Under the pieces are notes generated by a model, which made no database searches, was not told the DNA's origin, and saw only the letters and a list, made by a program, of their open reading frames with translations. Position numbers and translations under genes: made by a program. Of a DNA stretch of 64,000 nt, positions 7,162-16,055 are shown one piece after another (the first letter of the stretch is position 1; the number at the start of each line of letters is the position of its first letter). The stretch lies in the NCBI GenBank assembly GCA_965240365.1, contig OZ251218.1:2914001-2978000 (forward strand), read 5' to 3'. Origin of the DNA: G965240365 sp965240365. Its GTDB lineage: Bacteria; Pseudomonadota; Gammaproteobacteria; Eutrophobiales; Eutrophobiaceae.

Positions 7162-8403
7162 ATGTATCATCGTTTCGTCAAATCCAGGATTCAAGCGGCG
7201 CTGACCGATACGCGCGTGGTGCTGATATCAGGCCCCAGACAGGCCGGCAAGACGACGCTGGCGCAAGACATCGTCGCCGATAAGCTGCCGTTTTTCACTC
7301 TTGATGATCGGAATACTCTCGCCGCCGCAAGCGATGATCCCGTGGGGTTTCTGCGTGGTTGCGGGCGGGCTGTCATTGATGAAATACAGCGCGCGCCTGA
7401 ACTGTTGTTATCCATTAAGGCCGAGGTGGACCGGGACAAGCGCCCGGGGCGGTTCCTCCTGACCGGCTCGGCCAACCTTATGACGGTTCCCAGGGTTGCG
7501 GATTCTCTGGCAGGTAGAATGGAGGTCATAACACTGCTGCCGCTCTCGCGCGCAGAGATCGAGGGGACCAAATCGACATTTCTGGACAACGCCTTCAGCG
7601 GCGTGGCGCCCACGCTCGGGACGGCCATGCTTGGCGATGATCTGGTAGAGATGGTTCTGGCGGGAGGTTATCCCGAGGCCCTGACCAGAAAAAACCGCGC
7701 GCGCCGGCAGGACTGGTACAGCGCCTACGTGGACGCCATTGTGCAGCGTGACATCCGTGACATCTCCCGGATTGAGCAAATCGCCCTTATGCCAAAGCTG
7801 CTCAAGCTATTGGCAGAGCATTGCGGCCAGCTTGTTAATTACTCCGGTATCGGCAGCGGGATAAACCTCAACCATGTGACGACACGGAAATATCTGCACG
7901 CTTTTGAAACTCTGTTCATTGCGCAGCCTCTTCAGCCCTGGTTCACCAATAAGCTGAAACGCCTGACGAAATCACCCAAACTGCATTTTTTTGACGCCGG
8001 TTTGCTGGCCTCCCTGCGTGACCTCTCACCGGCCGTGGCGCGCAGGGACAGAGCGTCCTTCGGCGCGGTTTTGGAGACCTTCGTCTTCAGTGAATTGCAG
8101 AAAATCGCGGCCTGGAGCGAATCGAGATGCGCTTTTTCGCATTTCAGAGACAAGGACAAAAACGAAGTCGATATCGTTGTGGAGAACCGGCGAGGGGACG
8201 TTATCGGCGTAGAAGTGAAGTCATCGGCGACCGTATCGCCCGGGGATTTTTCAGGATTACGCAAGCTCGCGGCGGCCTGCGGGGAGCGCTTCGTTCAGGG
8301 CCTTGTCCTCTACGATCACGAGCAGGTTGTGCCCTTCGCCGAGAATATGTACGCCGCCCCTGTGTCGTGTTTGTGGTCGTCGTCAAAAGGTCAGGTGGTG
8401 TGA
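7162..8403 (+). CDS. AAA ATPase with C-terminal DUF4143 nuclease-like domain
   Basis: A 413-residue protein. The N-terminal AAA ATPase has Walker A GPRQAGKTT (about residues 24-32), Walker B AVIDEIQ (about 70-76) and the sensor motif FLLTGSANLM. The C-terminal DUF4143 region (about 190-400) contains HFFDAGLLASL and the restriction-endonuclease-like core DKNEVDIVVENRRG...GVEVKSS, matching an E/D-x-D...ExK nuclease pattern. Proteins of this class are common in bacterial and archaeal accessory genomes and their substrates are largely unknown. The last eight residues (SSSKGQVV) look like read-through into the toxin remnant that follows. The phased repeats upstream suggest tight control. Confidence 0.85.
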   Translation: MYHRFVKSRIQAALTDTRVVLISGPRQAGKTTLAQDIVADKLPFFTLDDRNTLAAASDDPVGFLRGCGRAVIDEIQRAPELLLSIKAEVDRDKRPGRFLLTGSANLMTVPRVADSLAGRMEVITLLPLSRAEIEGTKSTFLDNAFSGVAPTLGTAMLGDDLVEMVLAGGYPEALTRKNRARRQDWYSAYVDAIVQRDIRDISRIEQIALMPKLLKLLAEHCGQLVNYSGIGSGINLNHVTTRKYLHAFETLFIAQPLQPWFTNKLKRLTKSPKLHFFDAGLLASLRDLSPAVARRDRASFGAVLETFVFSELQKIAAWSESRCAFSHFRDKDKNEVDIVVENRRGDVIGVEVKSSATVSPGDFSGLRKLAAACGERFVQGLVLYDHEQVVPFAENMYAAPVSCLWSSSKGQVV

Positions 8404-8994
8404 GGAAGGTGCGGTGGGCGCCGGAAAGAAGGGGCAAGAGTGGCGGGGTTCGTGTTATCTATTATTGGGGCTCTTTTGAGTTCCGAGTGGGTTAAGCCGC
8501 ATGTGGATTGAGTGTGCAGAAAATGGCATGAGTCTGTCTGCGGCAGGCAGGCCGGAATGATGTAAAGCCGGAACGACACCCCATCGTCATTCCAGCGAAA
8601 GCTGGAATCCAGTGGTTGATACAATACATTCCCGCATAAGCGGGAATGACCATCTGAATACCTCATTCCAACCGACTCCGCTGAGTTACCTGCCACCCCG
8701 CTACCTGCCTGCAGCAGGCAGGCCTGCCTCCGGCAGGCGTGGATTCCAGCTTTCGCTGGAATGACGAAACTGTTGTCATTTTGGCCTACCTGCTGCCCGC
8801 AGGCCGTCTCCGTTCTGTCCTGGTCATCAATTAAGCCAGAATTATTGCATTACCCACTCGGATTTTAAAAGAGGCATTATTGGAAAAAGCCGGATCACGA
8901 AATCTGGATGCTTACGATTTATAGGAAATCTGAACGTTCCACTATTTCCGGTCAGAGACTAAAACAAATTGCGGAGGCAATCGATCATGAGTAA
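8388..8994 (+). pseudogene. RelE/HigB-type toxin interrupted by a 407-bp element
   Basis: The first part (GGVRKVRW...RRGKSGGVRVIYYW) ends exactly at 8468. The element at 8469-8875 plus one copy of the 8-bp duplication ATTATTGG intervene. From 8884 the frame resumes with KKPDHEIWMLTIYRKSE and ends EAIDHE with TAA at 8992-8994. Removing the insertion restores an uninterrupted C-terminal two-thirds of a RelE/HigB-family toxin (RK.RW...GKSGGVRVIYYW...IWMLTIYRKSE). The first 40 or so residues are missing, replaced by the end of the ATPase gene. The stop overlaps the antitoxin start, as expected for a toxin-antitoxin pair. Confidence 0.85.
8469..8875. mobile_element. 407-bp non-autonomous element, copy A
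   Basis: Terminal inverted repeats of about 25 bases, beginning GGCTCTTTTGAGTTCCGAGT on the left and, on the opposite strand, GCCTCTTTTAAAATCCGAGT on the right. It is flanked by a perfect 8-bp duplication, ATTATTGG, at 8461-8468 and 8876-8883. The interior is non-coding and holds two REP-type hairpins and a 19-bp palindrome. An 8-bp duplication and GG/GC ends are compatible with mobilisation by an IS1595-like transposase, which is inference. A second, inverted copy of identical length is at 21139-21545. Confidence 0.9.
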
Positions 8995-9274
8995 TAGAGA
9001 TATTGGCGCTGAAATCCTGGACGGCATCCATGAAATCAAACGGTATAAGAAGGGCGAAGTCAGCTTGAAAGTCGCCGAGCTTTCCGAACCTTCGCCTCCG
9101 CAGGTCATTCGTTCCAGGTTAAAAATGTCTCAATCCGCTTTTGCTGGTCTGCTTGGCGTCAGTACGCGAACGCTTCAAGACTGGGAACAGGGACGCAGAG
9201 CGCCTCGGGGGCCAGCCATAGCGCTGCTGCGCATCGCAGAGCAGCACCCTGAAGTTTTTGTGCGGCTAAATTAA
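8987..9274 (+). CDS. XRE-family antitoxin (NadS/HigA type)
   Basis: A 95-residue helix-turn-helix protein. The C-terminal half (RLKMSQSAFAGLLGVSTRTL, then DWEQGRRAPRGPA) is a classical Cro/CI HTH of the antitoxins that accompany RelE/HigB toxins. ATG 8987 overlaps the toxin stop and is preferred over TTG 8969. The partner toxin is disrupted by the 407-bp element, so this gene now lies behind an insertion and may rely on a promoter in the element or in the toxin fragment. Confidence 0.85.
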   Translation: MSNRDIGAEILDGIHEIKRYKKGEVSLKVAELSEPSPPQVIRSRLKMSQSAFAGLLGVSTRTLQDWEQGRRAPRGPAIALLRIAEQHPEVFVRLN

Positions 9275-9324
9275 GCGCGCAAGCAGTTTAGCCGGAAAGG
9301 AGGTATTGGGGTTGGCAAGTAAAG

Positions 9325-9377
9325 GCCTGCCTGCGGCAGGCAGGCTCGATTATTCTCATGTCTATTGAACCCGCACA
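9325..9377. repeat. Palindrome-plus-tail repeat, copy 1
   Basis: A 19-bp palindrome (CCTGCCTGCGGCAGGCAGG) is followed by GATT, TCTCAT-like sequence and CTATTGAACCCGCAC. The same arrangement recurs near 42588-42643 and, more diverged, near 34424-34475. The surrounding 9275-9532 interval carries no intact gene. Confidence 0.6.
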
Positions 9378-9532
9378 CCGTGTTTTGCCGATTTTAACAT
9401 CTCGTATTCTCCAATTTCAGCGCGAAGCTCAGCCATGAGACTTTGCAACTGTCCTGTGCCACTGCTTGCTGTTTATCACTTGTATCACGTCAATCTCTTA
9501 AATTCACGATAAAGCCGGTTCTCGCGTCAGAT

Positions 9533-9820
9533 TCAGGCGGCATCACTAATGGTCACGCTGATACGCTTCCCGACTGCCGCGAGCATCTTGACCAGGCGAT
9601 CTACTGTGCATTTTTCAATCCGACCCTTGATCACCTCATTCAAGCGCGCCGGGGTAGTGTGCATGCGTTTGGCCATTGCATACTGGCTAAGGCCGCTGTC
9701 GCGCCAGATTTGCGTGATTTCAGCCATGAGTTCGGCTCGCAGGCGCAGATTTTCCACATCCGGCAGATCGAGTTCTTCAAACACATTTTTGCCGGCAGGT
9801 GTAACGTGCATCGTGGTCAT
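9533..9820 (-). CDS. higA: XRE-family antitoxin (HigA-like)
   Basis: A 95-residue protein with a Cro/CI-type helix-turn-helix at about residues 42-75 (SGLSQYAMAKRMHTTPARLN), preceded by LRLRAELMAEITQIWRDSG, the usual arrangement of HigA antitoxins whose toxin is a Gp49-like HigB. Its start overlaps the toxin stop by four bases, so the pair is translationally coupled with the toxin first, the reverse order typical of higBA. It should repress the operon together with the toxin. Confidence 0.85.
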   Translation of the reverse strand: MTTMHVTPAGKNVFEELDLPDVENLRLRAELMAEITQIWRDSGLSQYAMAKRMHTTPARLNEVIKGRIEKCTVDRLVKMLAAVGKRISVTISDAA

Positions 9821-10146
9821 TTTTTTATCCTCTGTTTCAATACAGCGCGTAAACGCGACTTTGCTAAATCTATATCTTTTTTGCTTGTTTTCTGTGTCTT
9901 CTTTTGGAATGCGTGCAAAATATATACGCCCTCTTCGAAAGCGGCGATATATATAATTCTGAACTGACCAGTAGCTTTGACACGTAATTCTTTAACCCCT
10001 GTGCCGATACTGGACATTGGTTTCCAGTCTGTAGGTTCCATGCCCTGTTGTATCAAATATAGTTCGTAACCTACCGGCTTTCTGGCGACAGCCGGGAAGC
10101 GTAATATGGCTTGTCTGGCCGAACCTAGCCAGATTAAATCTTTCAT
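9817..10146 (-). CDS. higB: Phage-derived Gp49-like HigB/RelE toxin
   Basis: A 109-residue toxin of the Gp49-like (PF05973) family. Landmarks are KDLIWLGSARQAILRFPAVA, GVKELRVKATGQFRIIYIA and YILHAFQKKTQKTSKKDID. The Arg-rich strand and the terminal KK.QKT motif are characteristic of these ribosome-dependent mRNA endonucleases. ATG 10146 is preferred over TTG 10152. The pair looks intact, unlike the two decayed RelE systems upstream. An AT-rich leader (10153-10200) precedes it and may hold the autoregulated promoter. Confidence 0.85.
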   Translation of the reverse strand: MKDLIWLGSARQAILRFPAVARKPVGYELYLIQQGMEPTDWKPMSSIGTGVKELRVKATGQFRIIYIAAFEEGVYILHAFQKKTQKTSKKDIDLAKSRLRAVLKQRIKK

Positions 10147-10282
10147 CGACAAATATTATCAAATTATGGAATAGAAAATAATATTTGCAATTGCAATTTA
10201 AGCACTGAGAGCGGCCCGCCTGCCACAGGCAGGCCCATACCCTACCATTCGCCCCGTTACTTACAACCAGATCAGCAATAAC

Positions 10283-13200
10283 TTACTCCCTTGCCTCCCG
10301 ATAGGCCAGCCGGTACAGGGCCGGCAATACCAGCAGGGTCAGTATGGTTGAGGAGATGATCCCGCCGATGACGACCGTGGCCAGTGGCCGTTGTACTTCT
10401 GCGCCGGTGCCGACGTTGAGGGCCATCGGGATGAAGCCGAGGCTTGCGACCAGCGCGGTCATCAGGATCGGTCTTAGCCGTATCAGGGCGCCTTCAATGA
10501 TCGCCTGTTCCAGCGCCTGTCCCCGTTCTCGCAGGTCGCGGATGAATGACAACATGACAACGCCGTTTAATACGGCAATCCCGGACAGGGCGATAAAGCC
10601 GACGGCGGCCGAGATCGACAACGGCATGTCTCTAAGCGCCAGCGCCGCAATGCCGCCGGTCAGCGCCAGCGGCACCCCGGTAAAGACCAGCAGGGCGTCT
10701 TTGAAGGAGTTAAAGGCAATAAACAGCAGGCCGAAGATCAGTAATAAGGTAAGCGGCACGATCAGCGACAGCCGTTTTGTCGCGGAGATCAGTTGTTCAA
10801 AGGTGCCGCCATAGTCCAGCCAGTAGCCATCCGGCAGTTGTATGTTGTCCGCGATGGCCCGCTGCGCGTCTTGCACGAATGAACCCAGATCCCGCTCGGG
10901 CACGTTGGCGGTCACGAAGATACGGCGCTTGCCGTTTTCGCGGCTGATCTGGTTCGGGCCGGTTACGAAGCTGATCCCGGCCACTTCGCCGAGCGGGATC
11001 GAATGGGCGCCGGCGGCGCCCGCTGTCCTGCCGGCCGGCAGTTCAATCCTCAAACGGGACAGGGCGTCGATGTCATTACGCAGGGCCTCGGGCAGGCGCA
11101 CGACCAGGTCAAAGCGCCGGTCGCCTTCAAACAGTTGCCCGGCAATTTCGCCGGCCAGGGCGATGCGCAGGGTGTCGTGCACATCCGCCACCGCCAGGCC
11201 ATAATAGGAAAGCCGCTCCCGATCCGGTGTTACCGTGAGCACGGGCAGACCCGTGACCTGTTCGGTCCTGACATCACTGGCGCCGGGAATGCGATTGACA
11301 ACGGCCTCGATCTGTTCGGCGGACTCGGTGAGCAATGTCAGGTCATCGCCGTAAATCTTGATGGCCAGGTCAGAACGCACCCCGGAGATCAGTTCGTTGA
11401 AGCGCATCCTGATCGGCTGGGTCAGTTCATAACGGTTGCCGGGCAGATCGGTGATCACTTCCTGTAATTCCCGGTTCAGATCGGTCACGCTTTTGTTTGG
11501 ATCTGGCCAGGCGTCGCGGTCTTTCAACATGACGAAGGTGTCGGCGACGCTGGGCGGCATCGGATCGGTGGCGATATCCGGCGTGCCGATCTTGCTGAAC
11601 ACATGGGAGACCTCGGGCAGGATTTTTACTCTGGATTCCAGTATGGTTTGCATTTCTATGGCCTGGGTCAGGCCGGTGCCGGGAATGCGCAGGGCATGCA
11701 GGGCGATATCGCCTTCATCCAGGTTGGGCACGAACTCATAGCCCATGCGGCCGGCCTGGATGCCCGCCAGCAGGACCAGGCAGGCCGCTGCGGTAATCAC
11801 GGCCCAGCGCAGCTTCAGGGCGCCGTCGAGCAGGGGTTTGTAGCTCGTGGTGGCCAGGCGCATCAGCAGATTCGGCCTTTCCGAAACCCGGCCCCGGACG
11901 AACAGGGCGACGGCGGCCGGGATGACCGTGAGCGACAGGATCAAGGCGGACAATAAGGCGGTCACGACGGTAAAGGCCATGGGGTGAAACATTTTTCCCT
12001 CGACCCCGGTCAAGGCAAAGATCGGGATATAAACGATGGTGATAATGATCACGCCGAATACGCTTGGGCGGATGACTTCCAGCGTGCCCCGATGCACGAT
12101 TTGCAGGCGTGTTTTCAGGTCCGGCAGGGTCGCGTGCTCTTTTTGATAGAGCGCGAGCCGGCGCAGGCAATTTTCAACGATGATGACGGCGCCGTCCACG
12201 ATCAGGCCGAAGTCAATCGCGCCCAGGCTCATCAGGTTGCCGGACACCTTTGACTCAACCATGCCGGTTATGGTCATCAGCATCGCCAGCGGGATCACCA
12301 GCGCGGTGATCAAGGCCGCCCGCCAGTTGCCGAGCAGCAGGAACAGCACCACGATGACCAGCAAGGCCCCTTCAAGCAGATTGTTTTTAACGGTGTTTAT
12401 GGTCTTGTCAACCAGCGCCGTGCGGTCATAAACGGGATTGATCTCCACGCCCGCCGGCAGCGAGGGCTTGATCTGTTCAATCTTTGCGGCCGCGGCCCGC
12501 GCCACTTGCCGGCTGTTTTCACCGATCAACATGAAGACCGTGCCGAGCACGACTTCCTTGCCATTCTGGGTCGCGGCGCCGGTGCGTAATTCACTGCCGG
12601 GTTTGACCTCGGCGATGTCGCGTATTTTTAACGGGGTATTTTCCCTTAATGCGACCGTCAGGTTGCGGATGTCTTCGATGTTAGCGACCTGTCCCGGCGA
12701 GCGGATCAGATATTGTCCGCCCGAGCGTTCAATATAGCCCGCGCCGGTATTAATATTGTTGCGTTTGAGCGTGTTGATAATGTCCTTGAGGCCCAGATCA
12801 TAGGCCAGCAGTTGTCCCATATCCGGCAGGATATGAAACTGTTTGGTATAGCCGCCCACCGTGTTGACTTCAATGACACCGGGCGTCTGCCTCAATTGCG
12901 GGCGCACGATCCAGTCATGCACCGTGCGCAGAAACATGGCGTCATGGCCGGCCTCTTCAGTGCTGGAGACGTTATACATGAAGATTTCACCCAGGCCGGT
13001 GGCAATGGGGCCAAGCGCCGGATTGATATTGTCCGGCAGCGTGTTTTTAACCTCGGTAAGCCGCTCATTGATCAGTTGCCGCGCCAGATAAATATCGGTG
13101 CCGTCCTTAAAGACGATCGTGACCTGGGACAGGCCATAACGGGAGATGGAGCGGGTGTAGTCCAGAAACGGCAGGCCCGCCATGCTGGTTTCAATCGGGA

Positions 13201-13399
13201 AGGTGATGCGCTGTTCCGTTTCCAGCGGCGAATAGCCGGCGGCCTCGGTGTTGATCTGCACCTGCACATTGGTGATGTCGGGCACGGCGTCAATGGGCAG
13301 CTTGTTGAAGTTGTAAATCCCCAGCCCGGCCAGCGCCAGCGCCAGCATCAACATCAGCCAGCGTTGGCTCAGGGATAAATGAACGATTGCGTCAAACAT
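10283..13399 (-). CDS. czcA: Heavy-metal efflux RND transporter CzcA
   Basis: A protein of 1038 residues, the inner-membrane proton-driven pump of a tripartite heavy-metal exporter. The fourth membrane helix has LGAIDFGLIVDGAVIIVEN, the signature of the HME1 (Zn/Co/Cd) group rather than the Cu/Ag group. The N-terminal SQRWLMLMLALALAG and the tail TLLVLPALYRLAYR are typical. ATG 13399 is used because GAGGG lies seven bases before it; a TTG at 13414 would overlap the czcB stop. It is the third gene of a czcC-czcB-czcA operon. Metal specificity is inferred from the motif only. Long open frames on the opposite strand are shadows of its GC-rich codons. Confidence 0.93.
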   Translation of the reverse strand: MFDAIVHLSLSQRWLMLMLALALAGLGIYNFNKLPIDAVPDITNVQVQINTEAAGYSPLETEQRITFPIETSMAGLPFLDYTRSISRYGLSQVTIVFKDGTDIYLARQLINERLTEVKNTLPDNINPALGPIATGLGEIFMYNVSSTEEAGHDAMFLRTVHDWIVRPQLRQTPGVIEVNTVGGYTKQFHILPDMGQLLAYDLGLKDIINTLKRNNINTGAGYIERSGGQYLIRSPGQVANIEDIRNLTVALRENTPLKIRDIAEVKPGSELRTGAATQNGKEVVLGTVFMLIGENSRQVARAAAAKIEQIKPSLPAGVEINPVYDRTALVDKTINTVKNNLLEGALLVIVVLFLLLGNWRAALITALVIPLAMLMTITGMVESKVSGNLMSLGAIDFGLIVDGAVIIVENCLRRLALYQKEHATLPDLKTRLQIVHRGTLEVIRPSVFGVIIITIVYIPIFALTGVEGKMFHPMAFTVVTALLSALILSLTVIPAAVALFVRGRVSERPNLLMRLATTSYKPLLDGALKLRWAVITAAACLVLLAGIQAGRMGYEFVPNLDEGDIALHALRIPGTGLTQAIEMQTILESRVKILPEVSHVFSKIGTPDIATDPMPPSVADTFVMLKDRDAWPDPNKSVTDLNRELQEVITDLPGNRYELTQPIRMRFNELISGVRSDLAIKIYGDDLTLLTESAEQIEAVVNRIPGASDVRTEQVTGLPVLTVTPDRERLSYYGLAVADVHDTLRIALAGEIAGQLFEGDRRFDLVVRLPEALRNDIDALSRLRIELPAGRTAGAAGAHSIPLGEVAGISFVTGPNQISRENGKRRIFVTANVPERDLGSFVQDAQRAIADNIQLPDGYWLDYGGTFEQLISATKRLSLIVPLTLLLIFGLLFIAFNSFKDALLVFTGVPLALTGGIAALALRDMPLSISAAVGFIALSGIAVLNGVVMLSFIRDLRERGQALEQAIIEGALIRLRPILMTALVASLGFIPMALNVGTGAEVQRPLATVVIGGIISSTILTLLVLPALYRLAYREARE

Positions 13400-13410
13400 G
13401 TCGCCAACCC

Positions 13411-14703
13411 TCAATGATCATGACTGGCGCCGGACTTTTCAATGTCGGCCTTGATCAGATAGCTGTTGCCAACCACATATTCGGTGCCCGGTTTGAGTCC
13501 GCCCGTGACCTCCACCAGGTCCGCGTCGGCCTCGCCGAGCTCCAGCATGCGCACTTCATACTGCTCGCCGAAGCGGGCAAACACCACGTCAAAATCCCTG
13601 AAAGCCTGGATCGCGTCTCTGGCAACGGCCAGTTCAACCTCGCGTTCGCCAATGGTGATCGTGCCAAACACGGTTTCGCCCGGCAGCAGGGCCGCATCGT
13701 CATTGTTGATCCGGGCGATGGCCTTCATGCTCTGGCTGAGGGCCGAGGCGATAGGCCAGAGTTTTTCGATCTGTCCGCTGAGCGGTTTGCCGCCGAGCGT
13801 CATAAGCTCGACGGTCTGGCCGGGTTTGACCCGGCCGGCATCCTTGCTGAAAATAGTCAGTTCGATCCAGAGTTCGCTGAGATCGGTGATCTCGTATAAC
13901 ACCTCGCCCGCGGTGCTCTCGCCGGTCTGGACATGGCGCTCGGTTATCACCCCGTCGATCGGGGCCCGCACCGTATAATTTTGCAGGCTTTGATTATTCC
14001 GCACGGTCAACAGCCTTTCCCCCTGTTTGACGCTATCCCCCAGTTGCTTGAGGCTGGCCCGCACCACGCCCGGATAGGGCGCGCGCACGCGCGATTGGCG
14101 GTTCGGGTCTATCCGCAAGCGGCCGTTGACGTGGAGATAAGACTGAATTGTGCCGGGGCCGGCCGTGGTGGTGCTGATCCCGCTGATCCTTGCCAGCGAA
14201 TCCGGGATGCGGGTGCGTCCTTCATGGCTTTCATAAGACCAGTTGTAGGTCTCGCCGCCGTAACGGGCCTCCACGCCCACGTCAAAGGAATGGGGTTCGG
14301 TGACAATGCCCTCGCCGCGCAGATAATCGCCCTCGGCCTTGAAGCTGAAATTATCCTGATCACCGCCCAGCCTTGAGAGCGTGATGGACAAGGCGACCTG
14401 CCCAGGGTCAAGCGGCCGGCCGCCTTCGTAGGCATAGACGCGAAATTCGGGCGGTATGCCCGCCTCAAAGATGGTGATCTCCAGCGCAAAGTCGCCCTGT
14501 TCCAGCAGTCTGCCGCCGTAGGCCCCGCGCTGGTAGTCTTCTTCGGCCTGGTCGGCCTCCGCGTGTCCGTCATGGCCGTGCCCATGCCCATTGTCATGCC
14601 CGGCGACATGGTCATGGCGCATGGCGCCGGCGCCGAGCAGCCATCTGCCCGCCACGATGGTCAGGATCACGATTATGGCTATGATCACTATATTACGGGT
14701 CAT
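13411..14703 (-). CDS. czcB: Periplasmic adaptor CzcB with His-rich N-terminus
   Basis: A 430-residue membrane-fusion protein linking CzcA to CzcC. Residues 5-26 form a membrane anchor, followed by a periplasmic His-rich stretch with HGHGHDGH, which probably captures metal ions. Then come an extra beta domain, the lipoyl/barrel-sandwich hybrid halves (RVRAPYPGVVRASLKQLGD and VRAPIDGVITERHVQTGES) and the beta-barrel and membrane-proximal domains. The C-terminus ends SHDH. The start has AGGAG upstream. Its ATG overlaps the czcC stop (ATGA), so translation is coupled. Confidence 0.92.
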   Translation of the reverse strand: MTRNIVIIAIIVILTIVAGRWLLGAGAMRHDHVAGHDNGHGHGHDGHAEADQAEEDYQRGAYGGRLLEQGDFALEITIFEAGIPPEFRVYAYEGGRPLDPGQVALSITLSRLGGDQDNFSFKAEGDYLRGEGIVTEPHSFDVGVEARYGGETYNWSYESHEGRTRIPDSLARISGISTTTAGPGTIQSYLHVNGRLRIDPNRQSRVRAPYPGVVRASLKQLGDSVKQGERLLTVRNNQSLQNYTVRAPIDGVITERHVQTGESTAGEVLYEITDLSELWIELTIFSKDAGRVKPGQTVELMTLGGKPLSGQIEKLWPIASALSQSMKAIARINNDDAALLPGETVFGTITIGEREVELAVARDAIQAFRDFDVVFARFGEQYEVRMLELGEADADLVEVTGGLKPGTEYVVGNSYLIKADIEKSGASHDH

Positions 14704-15944
14704 TGTGTTGCTCCTGTGAGTGTGGGCGCGCCGGTCAGGCGATCAATTTCGAGTTGCAGGCGATGGAAGTCATAGACGGATTCCAGTAATTGTTGCCGCG
14801 AATGCAGCCGCTTGCGTTGCGCCTCCACCAGTTCAAGCAGGGACAGGCGGCCCCTGTCATACAGTTTTTCGTATTCCTTAACGGTGCGCTCCGCGGCCGG
14901 TATGATGCGCTGTTCCAGCCGTCCGGCCGCGGTCCTGCTGTGCAGCAGTTCCTGATAGAGCGCATACAGCGTGGCATACAGTTCCGTGCGTTTCTGTTCC
15001 AGCGCCAGCGGGTCGATCTGGCTCAATAATTGGGCCTCTTCAATGCCCGGCGCGGCGCGTTTGGCGCTGCCGAGCGGCAGGGTGGCGGAGAGCACGAAAC
15101 CAATATCGTTGGACTCGCCCAGAAAACGCAGGCCGCCGTTGATCTCGATATCCGGTTTGCGCTTGATCCCGGCCAGCCTGAGACGGGCCTCGGCCAGGCG
15201 TTGTTGGGTATTAAAGCGGATCAGATCCGGGTTCCGCTCCAACAGCCCGGCATAGGCCCGGAATGCCAGCGGCCGGGAGAGCGTGTAAATATCCGCCTGT
15301 GCCTCTGTAAAGTCCGCCTCCGGGTCATTCCATAACGCCGACAGCAGCACTTTTGAGCTTGCCAGTTCGTGCTCGGCGTCTTCCAGTTCCAGTTCCTGTT
15401 GCGCGAGGTCGATGTCAACCCGGAACCTTTGCGCCAGCGGCGCGACCCCGGCCTTGATCCGGCTTTCCACGATCACGCCGGTTTTGCGGGTCTGTTCGAC
15501 GGCGTCGGTGGCGATGAGCAGCCGTTCCTGATCAAATACAACCCGCAGGAAGCGGCGGGCGGCCTCCGCCAGCAGATCAAGCCGCAGGGCGGCCTGCCGG
15601 TCCCGCGACAGATACGATTCATGCAAGGCGACATCGGCGCGCCGGGCGGATTTATTGCCAAGCTCAAGCACTCTGGCAAGGCTCAGGGTGGTTTCCGCGT
15701 TTCGCAGCCAGCGCGCCTCGCCGCTGCCGCCGAAATTCTGTGCCTCGATTCTTATTTTGTCCGCGGGTTTTTGCGCGGCAATCTTGATCCTGGCGGCGAT
15801 GGCCCTGGCCTCATAGTCCGCGATTTTTAATTGCGGGTGATTTTCAAGCACCTTGACGAGGACCTGATCCAGGCTGATGCTTTTCCCGGCCGCGGGGGCG
15901 CTGATTGCCAGCCACAGCAGGACGATACGGATTAATGCGTTCAC
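14700..15944 (-). CDS. czcC: Outer-membrane efflux protein CzcC (TolC family)
   Basis: A 414-residue TolC-like outer-membrane factor. An N-terminal signal peptide (LWLAISAPAAG) is followed by two repeats rich in long helices: one with SLARVLELGNKSARRADVA, the other with TLPLGSAKRAAPG and VEAQRKRLHSRQQLLESV. The start is GTG 15944, with GGGAGAG upstream. It is the first gene of the operon. The leader contains two palindromes (see 15990-16038) that could modulate expression. Confidence 0.9.
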   Translation of the reverse strand: MNALIRIVLLWLAISAPAAGKSISLDQVLVKVLENHPQLKIADYEARAIAARIKIAAQKPADKIRIEAQNFGGSGEARWLRNAETTLSLARVLELGNKSARRADVALHESYLSRDRQAALRLDLLAEAARRFLRVVFDQERLLIATDAVEQTRKTGVIVESRIKAGVAPLAQRFRVDIDLAQQELELEDAEHELASSKVLLSALWNDPEADFTEAQADIYTLSRPLAFRAYAGLLERNPDLIRFNTQQRLAEARLRLAGIKRKPDIEINGGLRFLGESNDIGFVLSATLPLGSAKRAAPGIEEAQLLSQIDPLALEQKRTELYATLYALYQELLHSRTAAGRLEQRIIPAAERTVKEYEKLYDRGRLSLLELVEAQRKRLHSRQQLLESVYDFHRLQLEIDRLTGAPTLTGATQ

Positions 15945-15989
15945 GATAGCTTAACTCTCCCGGTCTTTTGGCCATAGTAATGGCCTGTT

Positions 15990-16038
15990 TCATGCGCTTA
16001 TAAACAGCGCATGGCGGACGGCTTCGATCGAAGCCGTA
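15990..16038. promoter_or_regulatory. Paired palindromes in the czc leader
   Basis: CATGCGCT and AGCGCATG (within 15991-16013) form a hairpin. The perfect 20-bp palindrome ACGGCTTCGATCGAAGCCGT is at 16019-16038. They lie between the small upstream gene and czcC and could act as a regulator-binding site or a transcript structure. No U-tract follows, so a simple terminator is not supported. Confidence 0.4.
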
Positions 16039-16055
16039 AATCTGTGCTGAGAGAG

